A stretch of 64,000 nucleotides of DNA from JAHRVQ01 sp029941905. Its GTDB lineage: Bacteria > Pseudomonadota > Gammaproteobacteria > Pseudomonadales > Azotimanducaceae. This document shows positions 30,109 through 38,658 of the stretch, piece by piece; within the stretch, counting starts at the first letter, position 1, and every line of letters starts with the position of its first letter. The notes beneath the pieces are model-generated. The model worked only from the letters and a program-made list of their open reading frames with translations. It was not told the DNA's origin and ran no database searches. The position numbers and the translations under genes were made by a program. The DNA is taken from assembly GCA_029941905.1 (NCBI GenBank), contig JAPYTQ010000027.1, positions 1-64,000 of the forward strand, read 5' to 3'.

Positions 30109-31341
30109 ATGAACATGCTGAAGAAAGTACTTTTTGTAAGCTTCCTGTTTTCTTTTTCTATCCCTGTCATGGCAGAGGCGACGACGTTAACTGAAGCCAT
30201 AACCGGAGGCGATGCACATTTAAACTTCCGTTACCGGCTGGAACAAGTCGATCAGAAGGATTTTTCCAAAGACGCGCTGGCATCAACCTTAAGAACCAGG
30301 CTCAACTATAAAACTGATTCGCTCAATGGGTTCAAACTGTTCATTGAATTCGATGATGTCACCTATCTCGGTAATGACAAATTCAACAGTTCCCGAAACG
30401 GCCAAACATCCTACCCTGTCATTGCCGATCCGGACGGAACAGACATCAACCAGGTACTGATTGAATACACGGGTCACGATACCTCACTGTATTTAGGTCG
30501 TCAGCGGCTCAATCTTGACAATCAACGATTCATCGGTGGGGTCGCGTGGCGTCAAAATGAACAGACCTATGATGCATTTACAATTCAAAATAGCACGATC
30601 AGGAATACGACACTCAAATACAACTATGTGAGTAAAGTTCAAAGGATATTTGGGCCGGATGATGGCAGCCCACAAAAAGAATTCGATTCGGATACTCATC
30701 TGCTGAATGCAAAAATAAATTTTGACACCCTGGGTTCCGTCGTTCTCTACGGATACCTTATGGATCTGGAATCAGCACCAACCTCTTCCTGTGTTCCTGG
30801 AAACTGCGCATCCAACCGAACACTGGGGTTTCGATATACAAACAATTTCGATTTCGCCAGCTTCAAGGTACCACTGAACATCGAATACGCACGGCAGGAC
30901 GATTATGCAGACAACCCTCTAAGTTACCGGGCTGATTACATTCTTGGCGAAGTCGGACTCACGTTTGACAAATTCAGAATTCTTCTCGGTAACGAGATCC
31001 TGAAAGGAGACGACAAAGCGGGCACAGGATTCCAGACACCCCTGGCAACCCTGCACAAGTTCCAGGGCTGGGCAGATAAGTTTCTCTCCACACCTGCAAC
31101 GGGCATCGATGATCGCTACCTGACAATCGGTACAAACTGGAAAAAAGCCGCATTCATGCTGACGTTTCATGACCTGAGTTCCGACACCACTTCAAGCAAC
31201 TACGGCACAGAATGGAATGCGTCGGTAAACTTCAAAATCAACAAAAACTATAGCCTGTTGTTTAAGTACGCAAGCTATGATGCTGACGAATTGTTTACCG
31301 ATACAAAGAAAGGCTGGATTATGTTCACGGCAAAATTCTAG
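30109..31341 (+). CDS. Outer-membrane porin, alginate-export (AlgE-like) family
   Basis: A protein of 410 residues with a signal peptide ending after VMAEA and a body of short amphipathic strands, closing with an aromatic residue (TAKF) as outer-membrane barrels do. The segment YLGRQRLNLDNQRFIGGVAW is typical of the alginate-export family of porins. The substrate cannot be read from the sequence, but an ANR/FNR-type promoter implies a role under low oxygen, for example uptake of nitrate or organic acids. The last 4 bp overlap a convergent gene. Confidence 0.85.
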   Translation: MNMLKKVLFVSFLFSFSIPVMAEATTLTEAITGGDAHLNFRYRLEQVDQKDFSKDALASTLRTRLNYKTDSLNGFKLFIEFDDVTYLGNDKFNSSRNGQTSYPVIADPDGTDINQVLIEYTGHDTSLYLGRQRLNLDNQRFIGGVAWRQNEQTYDAFTIQNSTIRNTTLKYNYVSKVQRIFGPDDGSPQKEFDSDTHLLNAKINFDTLGSVVLYGYLMDLESAPTSSCVPGNCASNRTLGFRYTNNFDFASFKVPLNIEYARQDDYADNPLSYRADYILGEVGLTFDKFRILLGNEILKGDDKAGTGFQTPLATLHKFQGWADKFLSTPATGIDDRYLTIGTNWKKAAFMLTFHDLSSDTTSSNYGTEWNASVNFKINKNYSLLFKYASYDADELFTDTKKGWIMFTAKF

Positions 31342-32297
31342 CGTTGTTTACCAATCCGCTCCGCTTCTTCATCATACTTTTCGTAAGACTGCTTTAAGGT
31401 CGCGGAGTTTAGCAGTACGGTCGCCAGTACCTCACCTGACTCAGGATCCTTGATGGATGTCTTAATCCACATGGATTCTGTGCGCTTGCTTTCACCCAGG
31501 CCAACGACTTCACGCTCAAGCATGTAGTGCTGGCCGACAAACAACGGGCCTTTGATCATTCGAACCTCCAGGTCTGCAAATAAACCAATGGAAGGTCCTT
31601 TTGCTCCCTTTAGCCCCGAGGATGTATACCCTACGAGCGGGCTGACCATTTCTGTTGGGATAATTGCTTTACCCCAGGGTGATGCTTCCGCCTGATCCGG
31701 CTGGTACCAGCGGCAAAGCTCCGTGATTTTGGTAAGCTTGTTCTGCAGTGTAAATGGATAGCTGTTACCCAGATGCTGATCGAAGTCCATATGAACCGAG
31801 TCGCCTGTGGACCTGTCGCCGATACTCACATGCTCCAACAGGACCAGTTTTTCTGGAGTTGGTCGAGAGGCTATTAAGTTATCGAGTCGCGTCTCAGGAT
31901 GATCAGGGCCCAATGACGCTGTTCCTTCCAGCACCAGATCACCGTTTTTTTTCACTGCCCAGACCTTTGTAATGGTCGCTGCCTCGCCTGGCCGCTCAAC
32001 AAATACCTGCACCTCGTCACCTTCCACAACGACGTTTTTGAAGTGGGAACTAATACATCCGGATTCGTACCAGCGATCGCCCCAGATATGATGCATCAGT
32101 GGATCGAACTGTGAAAAGTGTGTTGGACCTTCGATGGGCGCACCACTGAAGCCAAGTTCCTGGGCTTGATCGTCATCATGAATCGACAAATGTCCCCCAT
32201 ATTCCTGTGCCGCGAGCATCTGTACCGGGAAGCGGAACGGCCCGTTGATGACCCCGTCGTTCTCTTCTATCGCTGTGTCGAATGTGGTTTGAGTCAT
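31338..32297 (-). CDS. MaoC-like hot-dog-fold protein
   Basis: A protein of 319 residues with the hydratase-like segment SIHDDDQAQELGFSGAPIEG, in which His and Asp sit as in MaoC dehydratases (HxDxxxA..GF). A second hot-dog half seems present towards the C-terminus (VGQHYMLEREVVGLG). It probably acts on a CoA thioester. Next to it are an alpha-hydroxyacid oxidase, a thioesterase and a thiamine-diphosphate enzyme, so all four may serve one pathway of hydroxy- or acyl-CoA breakdown. The exact reaction is unknown. Confidence 0.65.
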   Translation of the reverse strand: MTQTTFDTAIEENDGVINGPFRFPVQMLAAQEYGGHLSIHDDDQAQELGFSGAPIEGPTHFSQFDPLMHHIWGDRWYESGCISSHFKNVVVEGDEVQVFVERPGEAATITKVWAVKKNGDLVLEGTASLGPDHPETRLDNLIASRPTPEKLVLLEHVSIGDRSTGDSVHMDFDQHLGNSYPFTLQNKLTKITELCRWYQPDQAEASPWGKAIIPTEMVSPLVGYTSSGLKGAKGPSIGLFADLEVRMIKGPLFVGQHYMLEREVVGLGESKRTESMWIKTSIKDPESGEVLATVLLNSATLKQSYEKYDEEAERIGKQR

Positions 32298-32409
32298 GAC
32301 ATGAATCCTTGTTTAGATATCACTCAATTTTTAAGAAAGGATTTGAAGACGAAAAACTATACAATCCGTCACCAGCACTACTCTACACACTACATTAACA
32401 GGATATCGC

Positions 32410-33486
32410 ATGCCTTTTGCAACCCTCACCGAAATGGCCCAGATGGCCCGAAACAACCTCGACAGAAATTGCTGGGACTACCTGATGGGTGCCGCCGATA
32501 CAGAATCCGCATTAAACCGAAATCGACACGGACTGGATTCCTGGGTCTTCCTCCCAAGAGTGCTAAATGATGTTAGCCAGCTGAGTTACGCGTCTGAACT
32601 GCTGGGGCAAGAACTAAAAATACCGGTTATTCTCCCGCCTATCGGGTCAGTACAGGTATTTGAATCAGGTGGCGGCACATCAGTGGCGGCTGCGGCTCAG
32701 GAGTATGGCACTCTGCAAGTACTGAGTTCATCCTGCCTGCCGGATTTTGAACAGGTAGCAAAAGATGTACCGGGCCCCAGAGTCTATCAGCTATATTTAA
32801 TGGGCGATCAGATATGGATGGATGACATTATCGAAAGAGCTGTTGAGGCGGGGTACATCGGCTTCTGCCTGACGGTTGATACCCAGACTTACTCAAGGCG
32901 TGAAAGAGACATCCACAACGGTTTTAAACCCCCTGGGGGCAGCCGATCAGGCTGGACGGGAGCGAACTACCAGGCCAGGATCACCACGGAAACGATCGCT
33001 CATATTAAACAAAAATTTGATATATCTCTTTTTATCAAAGGGGTTAACGTGGCGGAAGATGCCGAACGTTGTGTTGCTGCCGGGGTCGACGTGGTATGGG
33101 TTTCCAATCACGGCGGGCGCCAGCTGGATCACACCCGGGCCTGTATTGACGCTTTACCTGAAGTGGCAGCGGCTGTCGATGGTCGCGTACCCGTCATTGT
33201 CGATGGTGGATTTATGCGGGGTGCCGATATCGTGAAGGGGCTTTGTCTTGGTGCTGACATCATCGCCATGGGCCGATTGCAAGGGTTGGCGATGGCAGCA
33301 GCGGGACAGCCGGGACTGGTTAAAGCACTTGAGTTGATCGAAGTGGAACTGCGGCTTTCAATGGGGCTTCTGGGGGTTGCCGACATCGCCGATCTCAATC
33401 CCAATTTGATGGAGCGAACCTCTGCATTGGGTCATCCCAGCGTACTGAGTCCTTTTCCACTTCTGGACACTTTAGCACGCCGATAG
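32410..33486 (+). CDS. FMN-dependent alpha-hydroxy-acid oxidizing enzyme
   Basis: A protein of 358 residues of the lactate oxidase/glycolate oxidase/LldD family. The active-site motif SNHGGRQLDHTRA carries the catalytic His and Arg, and VDGGFMRGADIVKGLCLGAD binds the FMN phosphate. PRVLNDVSQ and LPPIGS occupy the usual N-terminal places. It oxidises a 2-hydroxy acid to the 2-oxo acid. No membrane-binding insert as in LldD was seen. The neighbouring thiamine-diphosphate enzyme could use or make the 2-oxo or hydroxyacyl compound. Confidence 0.9.
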   Translation: MPFATLTEMAQMARNNLDRNCWDYLMGAADTESALNRNRHGLDSWVFLPRVLNDVSQLSYASELLGQELKIPVILPPIGSVQVFESGGGTSVAAAAQEYGTLQVLSSSCLPDFEQVAKDVPGPRVYQLYLMGDQIWMDDIIERAVEAGYIGFCLTVDTQTYSRRERDIHNGFKPPGGSRSGWTGANYQARITTETIAHIKQKFDISLFIKGVNVAEDAERCVAAGVDVVWVSNHGGRQLDHTRACIDALPEVAAAVDGRVPVIVDGGFMRGADIVKGLCLGADIIAMGRLQGLAMAAAGQPGLVKALELIEVELRLSMGLLGVADIADLNPNLMERTSALGHPSVLSPFPLLDTLARR

Positions 33487-33501
33487 GAGTAGGGGCTCAG
33501 T

Positions 33502-34293
33502 CTAATCCTGCTTCATGACCAATCCAATCTGTCGACTCTGGGCTACCAGGTTTCCTTCACTGTCCCAGAGTTTTCCATTCTCTATCATACGACCCAGATA
33601 AAGGTCTTCTGTTTTCACATGAGTCTGGATCCAGCCCGGTGCCGGTCGGCGTCGAATATGAACGGTAAGTTCCAGGGTGGGTACCCAACCAATCTCACCA
33701 AGCAGCGGAAATGGAGAAGGAGGAAAGGTATCTACAAACAACAGCAACGATCGGGTATCCGGTTCCCGATCATCAACGAATCGATTCCAGCCTGAAAGTT
33801 CTGCGCGTTTGACCTGTTTGGTTGATTCTGGTAGTAGTCTGATATCAACACGACCCAGGATCGGAAGGTGAATCCCCTGCCTCGCTCCGGATCGTTGAAC
33901 ACAGTCTTCTGGAGGAGAGACTACTGGCGCCGGAATACGAATCTCTGTGTCAACCCCGACAGATTGTGTCAAATCTCCAAATGCCGCCAGCACTTCGATT
34001 CTCGCTTTATCATCCTGATACAATGAAGCTCGGGCAGTACTCAGGGTACGCCCCGTGCGGATAATCTCAACTCGTACAGAGCACTCAGCATCCGGTATGC
34101 CGGGTCTCAGGTAATGTGTTGTTACGGTAATCGGGTCGGGATGAGGTAGGGAATCTGCGAGTGCAGCCAACGCGATTGATACCAGGTAGCCGCCGTTGGG
34201 GTTGTCACCAATTCCCCAATGAGAAGTTACGTACCCCAGATACTGATTGTCAGAAATTTTCTTGACGGCTGTTTCTTCATCGTAAAAACTCAA
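33502..34293 (-). CDS. TesB-like acyl-CoA thioesterase
   Basis: A protein of 263 residues from TTG 34293, chosen because AGGAG is ideally placed; the frame is open to 34494 but that part is poor in conservation. HWGIGDNPNGGYLVSIA and TTHYLRPG are the N-terminal hot-dog motifs of the TesB-like thioesterase family, and a second hot-dog domain forms the C-terminal half (ELTVHIRRRPAPGWIQ). It would cleave acyl-CoA to the free acid. It is divergent from the thiamine-diphosphate enzyme gene. Confidence 0.8.
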   Translation of the reverse strand: MSFYDEETAVKKISDNQYLGYVTSHWGIGDNPNGGYLVSIALAALADSLPHPDPITVTTHYLRPGIPDAECSVRVEIIRTGRTLSTARASLYQDDKARIEVLAAFGDLTQSVGVDTEIRIPAPVVSPPEDCVQRSGARQGIHLPILGRVDIRLLPESTKQVKRAELSGWNRFVDDREPDTRSLLLFVDTFPPSPFPLLGEIGWVPTLELTVHIRRRPAPGWIQTHVKTEDLYLGRMIENGKLWDSEGNLVAQSRQIGLVMKQD

Positions 34294-34444
34294 AGGATTC
34301 TCCTGCCTGGGTTTCTGCTGGTATGTACAGATTCCGGTCTTGACTGGAAGCACTGTTTTGTAGATTGTAACTACACATTGCCGTTCGAAATCAAGTAGGT
34401 CACTTGTCGGCACCGACATTATCCTATTTTTTTGGAGGTACATC

Positions 34445-36100
34445 TTGACTACGGCTGCACAGCTCTTAATACAGTGCCTGGAAGAGCAAGGCACAGACCG
34501 GATTTTTTGTGTACCGGGGGAAAGTTACCTCGCGATACTGGATGCGCTGTTCGACAGTTCGATACAGGTCGTTGTTGCGAAGCATGAAGGCGGTGCAGCC
34601 ATGATGGCTGAAGCCGATGGAAAGCTGACCCGGCGTCCGGGTATCTGCTTCGTCACCCGCGGACCCGGTGCTACAAATGCCGCCGCGGGCGTGCATGTGG
34701 CACAGCAGGATTCAACGCCCATGATTCTATTTATTGGCCAGATCGGCCGTGGTCTGACTGGCAGGGATGCATTTCAGGAAGTCGACTTTAATCAGATGTA
34801 CGGCGGACTGGCAAAACTGACCTTGCAAATTGACGATCCCGGACGGATTCCCGAGCTCTTAAGCAGAGCCTTCCATGTTGCACTAAACGGTCGTCCCGGT
34901 CCTGTAATCATCGCCTTGCCCGAAGACATGCTGCGGCAGTCAGTAAAAACTGCAAGTGCTCATGCCACGCCGAGGATTGAGGCGACTGAACCTGCACCTT
35001 CTGTATCTCAAATTAAACAGGCGGAATTACTGATAATGAATTCGGAGCGGCCGGTTCTGATACTCGGAGGTTCAAGATGGGACGCAACCGCAGTCGCGAA
35101 AACCCAGGAATGGGTCACCTCGGTCGGGTTGCCAGCTGCGGTGTCGTTCAGGCGACAGCAACTTTTTGATGCAACTCATCCAAACTACGCCGGTGATCTT
35201 GGCATCGGTGCAAATCCTGCGCTTGTACGGTTAATCAAAGATAGCGACCTGGTTATATTGTTGGGGGCGAGGCTTTCTGAGATCGCCAGCCAGAACTTCA
35301 GTCTACTGGACATCCCTGTACCACAACAGAATTTGATCCACGTACATCCTGGTACCGAAGAACTGGGGAGAATTTATACACCAACCCTTGCGATCAACGC
35401 AACGCCACTCAGCTTTGTCGAATCACTGGGAAAGATAGAGTGTCGACCCGGAACCGTTGACCGCGTGACTGAAGCACATTCCGCCTACGAGAAATGGAAC
35501 AATGATATCCCCACTATCCCGGGACCGGTGCAACTCGGTGAAGTCGTTCGTGTTCTGCAGGAGAAGTTGTCGGCGCAGGATATTATTACCAACGGCGCGG
35601 GCAACTACTCCGCCTGGATTCACCGATTCTACCGCTACCGGGCTTATGGAACCCAGGTCGCTCCAACCTCCGGTTCAATGGGATACGGATTACCCGCTGC
35701 CATTGCAGCGAAACTACGCTGTCCCGAACGAACCGTGGTGTGTTTAGCTGGAGACGGATGTTTTCAGATGACCAGTCAGGAACTCGGTACGGCTGCCCAG
35801 TCTGGTGCCCACGTGATCATACTGGTTATAGATAATGGCATTTACGGCACCATACGCATGCATCAGGAGCGGGAGTACCCTCGCAGGATCTCCGGTACAG
35901 ACATTGAAAATCCTGATTTTGCGGCTCTGGCACGCAGTTATGGCCTGTTCGCGGGTACGGTTGAAAAGACTGAGGATTTCGAACCCCTGTTGAATGAAGC
36001 GCTCGCCTGTCATACCTCCGCCCTGCTCCATATTAAGATCGACCCTGAAGCGATCAGCCCCAGCACGACGATCGCAAAATTAAGGGGCCAAAAGAGGTAA
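34445..36100 (+). CDS. Thiamine-diphosphate-dependent enzyme, acetolactate synthase-like
   Basis: A protein of 551 residues from TTG 34445, behind a perfect GGAGG. Three domains: the pyrimidine-binding domain with the catalytic Glu in AKHEGGAAMMAEADG, a central domain, and the diphosphate-binding domain with AGDGCFQMTSQELGTA and DNGIYG. It is in the acetolactate synthase/benzoylformate decarboxylase/2-hydroxyacyl-CoA lyase superfamily. There is no ilvN-type small subunit and no ilv operon, so a catabolic decarboxylase or lyase is more likely than valine synthesis. The context of a hydroxyacid oxidase and a thioesterase fits 2-oxo or 2-hydroxy acid breakdown. Confidence 0.85.
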   Translation: MTTAAQLLIQCLEEQGTDRIFCVPGESYLAILDALFDSSIQVVVAKHEGGAAMMAEADGKLTRRPGICFVTRGPGATNAAAGVHVAQQDSTPMILFIGQIGRGLTGRDAFQEVDFNQMYGGLAKLTLQIDDPGRIPELLSRAFHVALNGRPGPVIIALPEDMLRQSVKTASAHATPRIEATEPAPSVSQIKQAELLIMNSERPVLILGGSRWDATAVAKTQEWVTSVGLPAAVSFRRQQLFDATHPNYAGDLGIGANPALVRLIKDSDLVILLGARLSEIASQNFSLLDIPVPQQNLIHVHPGTEELGRIYTPTLAINATPLSFVESLGKIECRPGTVDRVTEAHSAYEKWNNDIPTIPGPVQLGEVVRVLQEKLSAQDIITNGAGNYSAWIHRFYRYRAYGTQVAPTSGSMGYGLPAAIAAKLRCPERTVVCLAGDGCFQMTSQELGTAAQSGAHVIILVIDNGIYGTIRMHQEREYPRRISGTDIENPDFAALARSYGLFAGTVEKTEDFEPLLNEALACHTSALLHIKIDPEAISPSTTIAKLRGQKR

Positions 36101-36149
36101 CCGGCCTGCGAACCATGCCTCCTGCACTCCCTTTTTAACTCTCAATTGA

Positions 36150-36191
36150 TTGATTTACATCAATGCACGATAGCGGTGAGACGGTTAAATT
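36150..36191 (+). promoter_or_regulatory. ANR/FNR-type promoter of the tandem usp gene
   Basis: TTGAT-TTAC-ATCAA at 36150-36163 is a perfect consensus box, the best in the window. TAAATT at 36186-36191 has its centre 32 bp away. The predicted start is near 36198, 71 nt before the start codon. Confidence 0.8.
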
Positions 36192-36268
36192 ACTCGTTTA
36201 GGAAGTATACGCTGAACCGTAGTAGACAATGTTCCGCAAACCATGTCTAAAAACTGAGGATCAATTAA

Positions 36269-37165
36269 ATGCGAAAAATTCTAATTGTTGTTGACCCTGA
36301 AGAATCACGTCATTCTGCTTTGAGCCGAATCAAAGAAATTCCTGTCGGTAGTATTGAGTTCAAAGTGGAGTACTACCTGCAGTCTCCACACAGCGCTGAG
36401 GAAGCCTGTGATTACCGGGATAAGGTTAAAGAGAAGAAAGCGTGGCTTGAAACACTTGTGCAGCCCTTACGGGACGAAGGCTACGATATTGAAACAGAAA
36501 TCCAGCTATTTTACCGGTTGTACGAAACCATTATTCAAAGCGCTCTCAGGTACGGTGCCGATTTTGTGTTTAAGCCACTTCGACAACACGGTGTAATAAA
36601 AAGAGCCCTGTTCACTTCAACGGACTGGAATCTGATTCGATTTTGTCCCTGTCCTCTTCTCCTGGTAAATCATGCCAATCCGATCAAGGGGAACGCCGTT
36701 GTCGCCGCTGTTGATCTGGCGAGCCAGGATTACGCGCACCATCAACTCAACAAGGTTGTTCTTGAGCAATCCGGGATTCTAGCGAACGTTCTGAGTGCGG
36801 ATGTGCATATCGTACATGCTTACAATATCGGTACGGTTCCCAGTGGCAATGCTGTCTCAGACCCACTGGCATACCAGATAACCAAAGGCAGGCGAGACGA
36901 GCAATTTACCAGGGCTTACCAGCTGGCAGAGACTCAGGATATTCCGCGGGAAAATGTCCATCTTGGAGAAGGCGCAGCAGACCTTGTTGTGAACAGGTAC
37001 GCATCTCAAATAGAGGCTGGTGTCATCGTCATGGGTACCGTCGCCAGATCAGGGACTTCTGGTTTGTTTATAGGTAACACTGCGGAATCGGTGATGGAAA
37101 AAACACGCAGCGACGTATTCGTTGTCAAGTTAGCAGAGTTCGAATCACCGGTAAAAGCAGCCTAG
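36269..37165 (+). CDS. Tandem universal stress protein, UspE-like
   Basis: A protein of 298 residues holding two Usp domains. The first (about residues 1-145) starts with KILIVVDPEE and has lost the nucleotide-binding glycines. The second (about 150-290) keeps the pattern VMGTVARSGTSGLFIGNTAE, so only the C-terminal half is likely to bind ATP. This matches UspE. GAGGAT precedes the ATG. It has the only perfect ANR/FNR box of the window in its promoter, which agrees with anaerobic induction of such proteins in related bacteria. Confidence 0.9.
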   Translation: MRKILIVVDPEESRHSALSRIKEIPVGSIEFKVEYYLQSPHSAEEACDYRDKVKEKKAWLETLVQPLRDEGYDIETEIQLFYRLYETIIQSALRYGADFVFKPLRQHGVIKRALFTSTDWNLIRFCPCPLLLVNHANPIKGNAVVAAVDLASQDYAHHQLNKVVLEQSGILANVLSADVHIVHAYNIGTVPSGNAVSDPLAYQITKGRRDEQFTRAYQLAETQDIPRENVHLGEGAADLVVNRYASQIEAGVIVMGTVARSGTSGLFIGNTAESVMEKTRSDVFVVKLAEFESPVKAA

Positions 37166-37174
37166 AAGGCTGCT
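37151..37174 (-). terminator. Shared hairpin between the tandem usp and globin genes
   Basis: A 7-bp stem (37156-37162 with 37168-37174) with a 5-base loop covers the stop codons of both convergent genes. Read on the minus strand it is followed by TTTTAC, which makes it a compact terminator for the globin gene. On the plus strand no T run follows. Confidence 0.45.
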
Positions 37175-37613
37175 AAGGCGCAGCCGGGGTATGGTCATGG
37201 TAGTATTTTAAGTAGAGTATCCCCGGCGTCATCACTATCTGCCAGGCCAGCCTGATTTCCTCATGGTAATCAGGGTCGAGTTCAGCCACGGTCTGTAGAA
37301 GTGACTCCAGCCAAAGCTCATAAAGTTCCGGATGAATATCGTAGTGATCGCGATTATGTGTTAACGCGATTGACTGCAGGTAGTCGTTGTCTGTTCTCAT
37401 CAGATAAAAACTCATCAGCTGATACATCCCTTTCTGCAGCACCTTCAATTGCTGAGACATATCAGTTAGCCTGAATTTCTCCCGGACAAGCTCAGATTTC
37501 GCAAAAAATATCTCATAGAATCGCGTAAAGAATCGAGTCCCACTTTCTGAGATCCCGATACCGTGCCCAATGACCCGCTCGTAGCTCTCATCAAACATTC
37601 TCTCCAGGTCCAT
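37173..37613 (-). CDS. Single-domain globin
   Basis: A protein of 146 residues, all helical. The segment LTHNRDHYDIHPELYELWLESLL is the F-helix region of bacterial single-domain globins, with the proximal heme His; the N-terminal FFTRFYEIFF is the B-helix region. Such globins detoxify NO or bind oxygen at low tension, but there is no reductase domain here, unlike Hmp. An ANR/FNR-type promoter lies directly upstream. NO protection during nitrate respiration is a reasonable inference. Confidence 0.82.
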   Translation of the reverse strand: MDLERMFDESYERVIGHGIGISESGTRFFTRFYEIFFAKSELVREKFRLTDMSQQLKVLQKGMYQLMSFYLMRTDNDYLQSIALTHNRDHYDIHPELYELWLESLLQTVAELDPDYHEEIRLAWQIVMTPGILYLKYYHDHTPAAP

Positions 37614-37680
37614 GGTGCTAAAATCCCAGTCCCAACCGGTTGTTCTCCACTTAACAATCCCCAGCCACGTTTCCTACAAC

Positions 37681-37722
37681 ATGCTATCAACGAAACTCAT
37701 CCAGGTTCGTGACCTGGATCAA
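37681..37722 (-). promoter_or_regulatory. ANR/FNR-type promoter of the globin gene
   Basis: The box GTGAC-CTGG-ATCAA is at 37709-37722 (8 of 10 bases). On the minus strand TAGCAT at 37681-37686 (4 of 6 bases) is 32 bp away centre to centre. The predicted start is near 37674, giving a 61-nt leader. The rest of the 427-bp gap up to 38040 holds the next promoter and no gene that I can support. Confidence 0.6.
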
Positions 37723-37971
37723 TCCATTTTCCGATTTTTGCAGTTAAAACTTGATCAGATCAGGACATTCTCTCCAATTCATTCTCTTCAATTGAAAAAA
37801 CAGAAACCCGCGCTCCTTGGGAATCTGGTTAGCGATCGTGGTCTTCTCCCACTGGCAGAAGGTTTGAACATTAATCCACACATGACAACAGCTGAAACGA
37901 TGAGCAGTTGCCAGCCCCAGAAAACAATCCACGCTATAGTACACGGTATGATCAGTCAGGTTCGATTCACC

Positions 37972-38013
37972 TTGATCCATGTCATATGACAAAAGGCGCT
38001 GTTAGTCTATCCT
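37972..38013 (+). promoter_or_regulatory. ANR/FNR-type promoter of the SRPBCC gene
   Basis: The box TTGAT-CCAT-GTCAT is at 37972-37985 (8 of 10 bases). TATCCT at 38008-38013 (4 of 6 bases) is 32 bp away centre to centre. The predicted start near 38020 is 21 nt before the ATG at 38041. Confidence 0.55.
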
Positions 38014-38040
38014 GTGCTGCATCACAGCGGAAAGCATAAT

Positions 38041-38544
38041 ATGGCAAACGAGAACGAAGAACTAGGATCTATCGAAAAAGCAGACGGTTACTACAACGCA
38101 ACCCTCACCCGTGATATCGATCAAGATCAGGCAACAGTCTGGAGCATGCTCACCAAGCCCAGCCATTTTGTGAACTGGCTCGCACCCGGTGAAATAGAAC
38201 TTGCACAGGGCGGGCGGGCAACATTGAATTTCACTGACAGCGGAATCGTCATCGACAGTGAAGTGACAAAGTGTCAGGCCCCTTCACTGCTCGAATACTC
38301 CTGGAGCAGCGGTGACGAACCCCAGCGCCCGATCAGGTGGGAGTTAGAACCCATAGATCAGCGCACCCGACTTTCTTTAACACTTGGCATCCCAGAAGAT
38401 GAAGAGGTTGCGCGCTCTTGTGCAGGTTGGGAAGCACACCTGATGATGATGCTGGCAGCACTTGAGGGCGTTCCCATAAAATTCCCCTTCGAACGTTTTC
38501 AGGCTACCCGGGAAGCTTACAAAGAGATGATGGAAAACGATTAG
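38041..38544 (+). CDS. SRPBCC/AHSA1-family protein
   Basis: A protein of 167 residues from ATG 38041, with GGAAAG in front; an earlier Met nine codons upstream lies at the predicted RNA start and is not used. The pattern TLTRDIDQDQATVWSMLTKP, then the W-L-P segment NWLAPGEIEL and the C-terminal GWEAHLMMMLAAL, is that of Aha1-like SRPBCC proteins, which form a hydrophobic ligand cavity. Function unknown. Its promoter has an ANR/FNR-like box. Confidence 0.8.
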   Translation: MANENEELGSIEKADGYYNATLTRDIDQDQATVWSMLTKPSHFVNWLAPGEIELAQGGRATLNFTDSGIVIDSEVTKCQAPSLLEYSWSSGDEPQRPIRWELEPIDQRTRLSLTLGIPEDEEVARSCAGWEAHLMMMLAALEGVPIKFPFERFQATREAYKEMMEND

Positions 38545-38627
38545 AATTTCGCCCCGCACTCTGGCCTGGTGACGCGTAGCAGGTTGCCACGCCGGGATGC
38601 CGATTATTCCCGCCGCCTTAATTCCGC

Positions 38628-38633
38628 TATACT
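38628..38633 (+). promoter_or_regulatory. Probable -10 element of the MFS gene
   Basis: TATACT lies 26 bp before the TTG at 38659. It argues that the coding frame, which is open from 38569, really starts at the TTG and not upstream of the promoter. No clear -35 was found. Confidence 0.35.
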
Positions 38634-38658
38634 CCCGCTTTACCGCAGGAAACCAGTC

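Noticed and set aside
37744..37992. 82-codon minus-strand frame in the globin/SRPBCC gap
   Set aside because: No ribosome-binding site, it runs through the box at 37972, and its composition is not protein-like.
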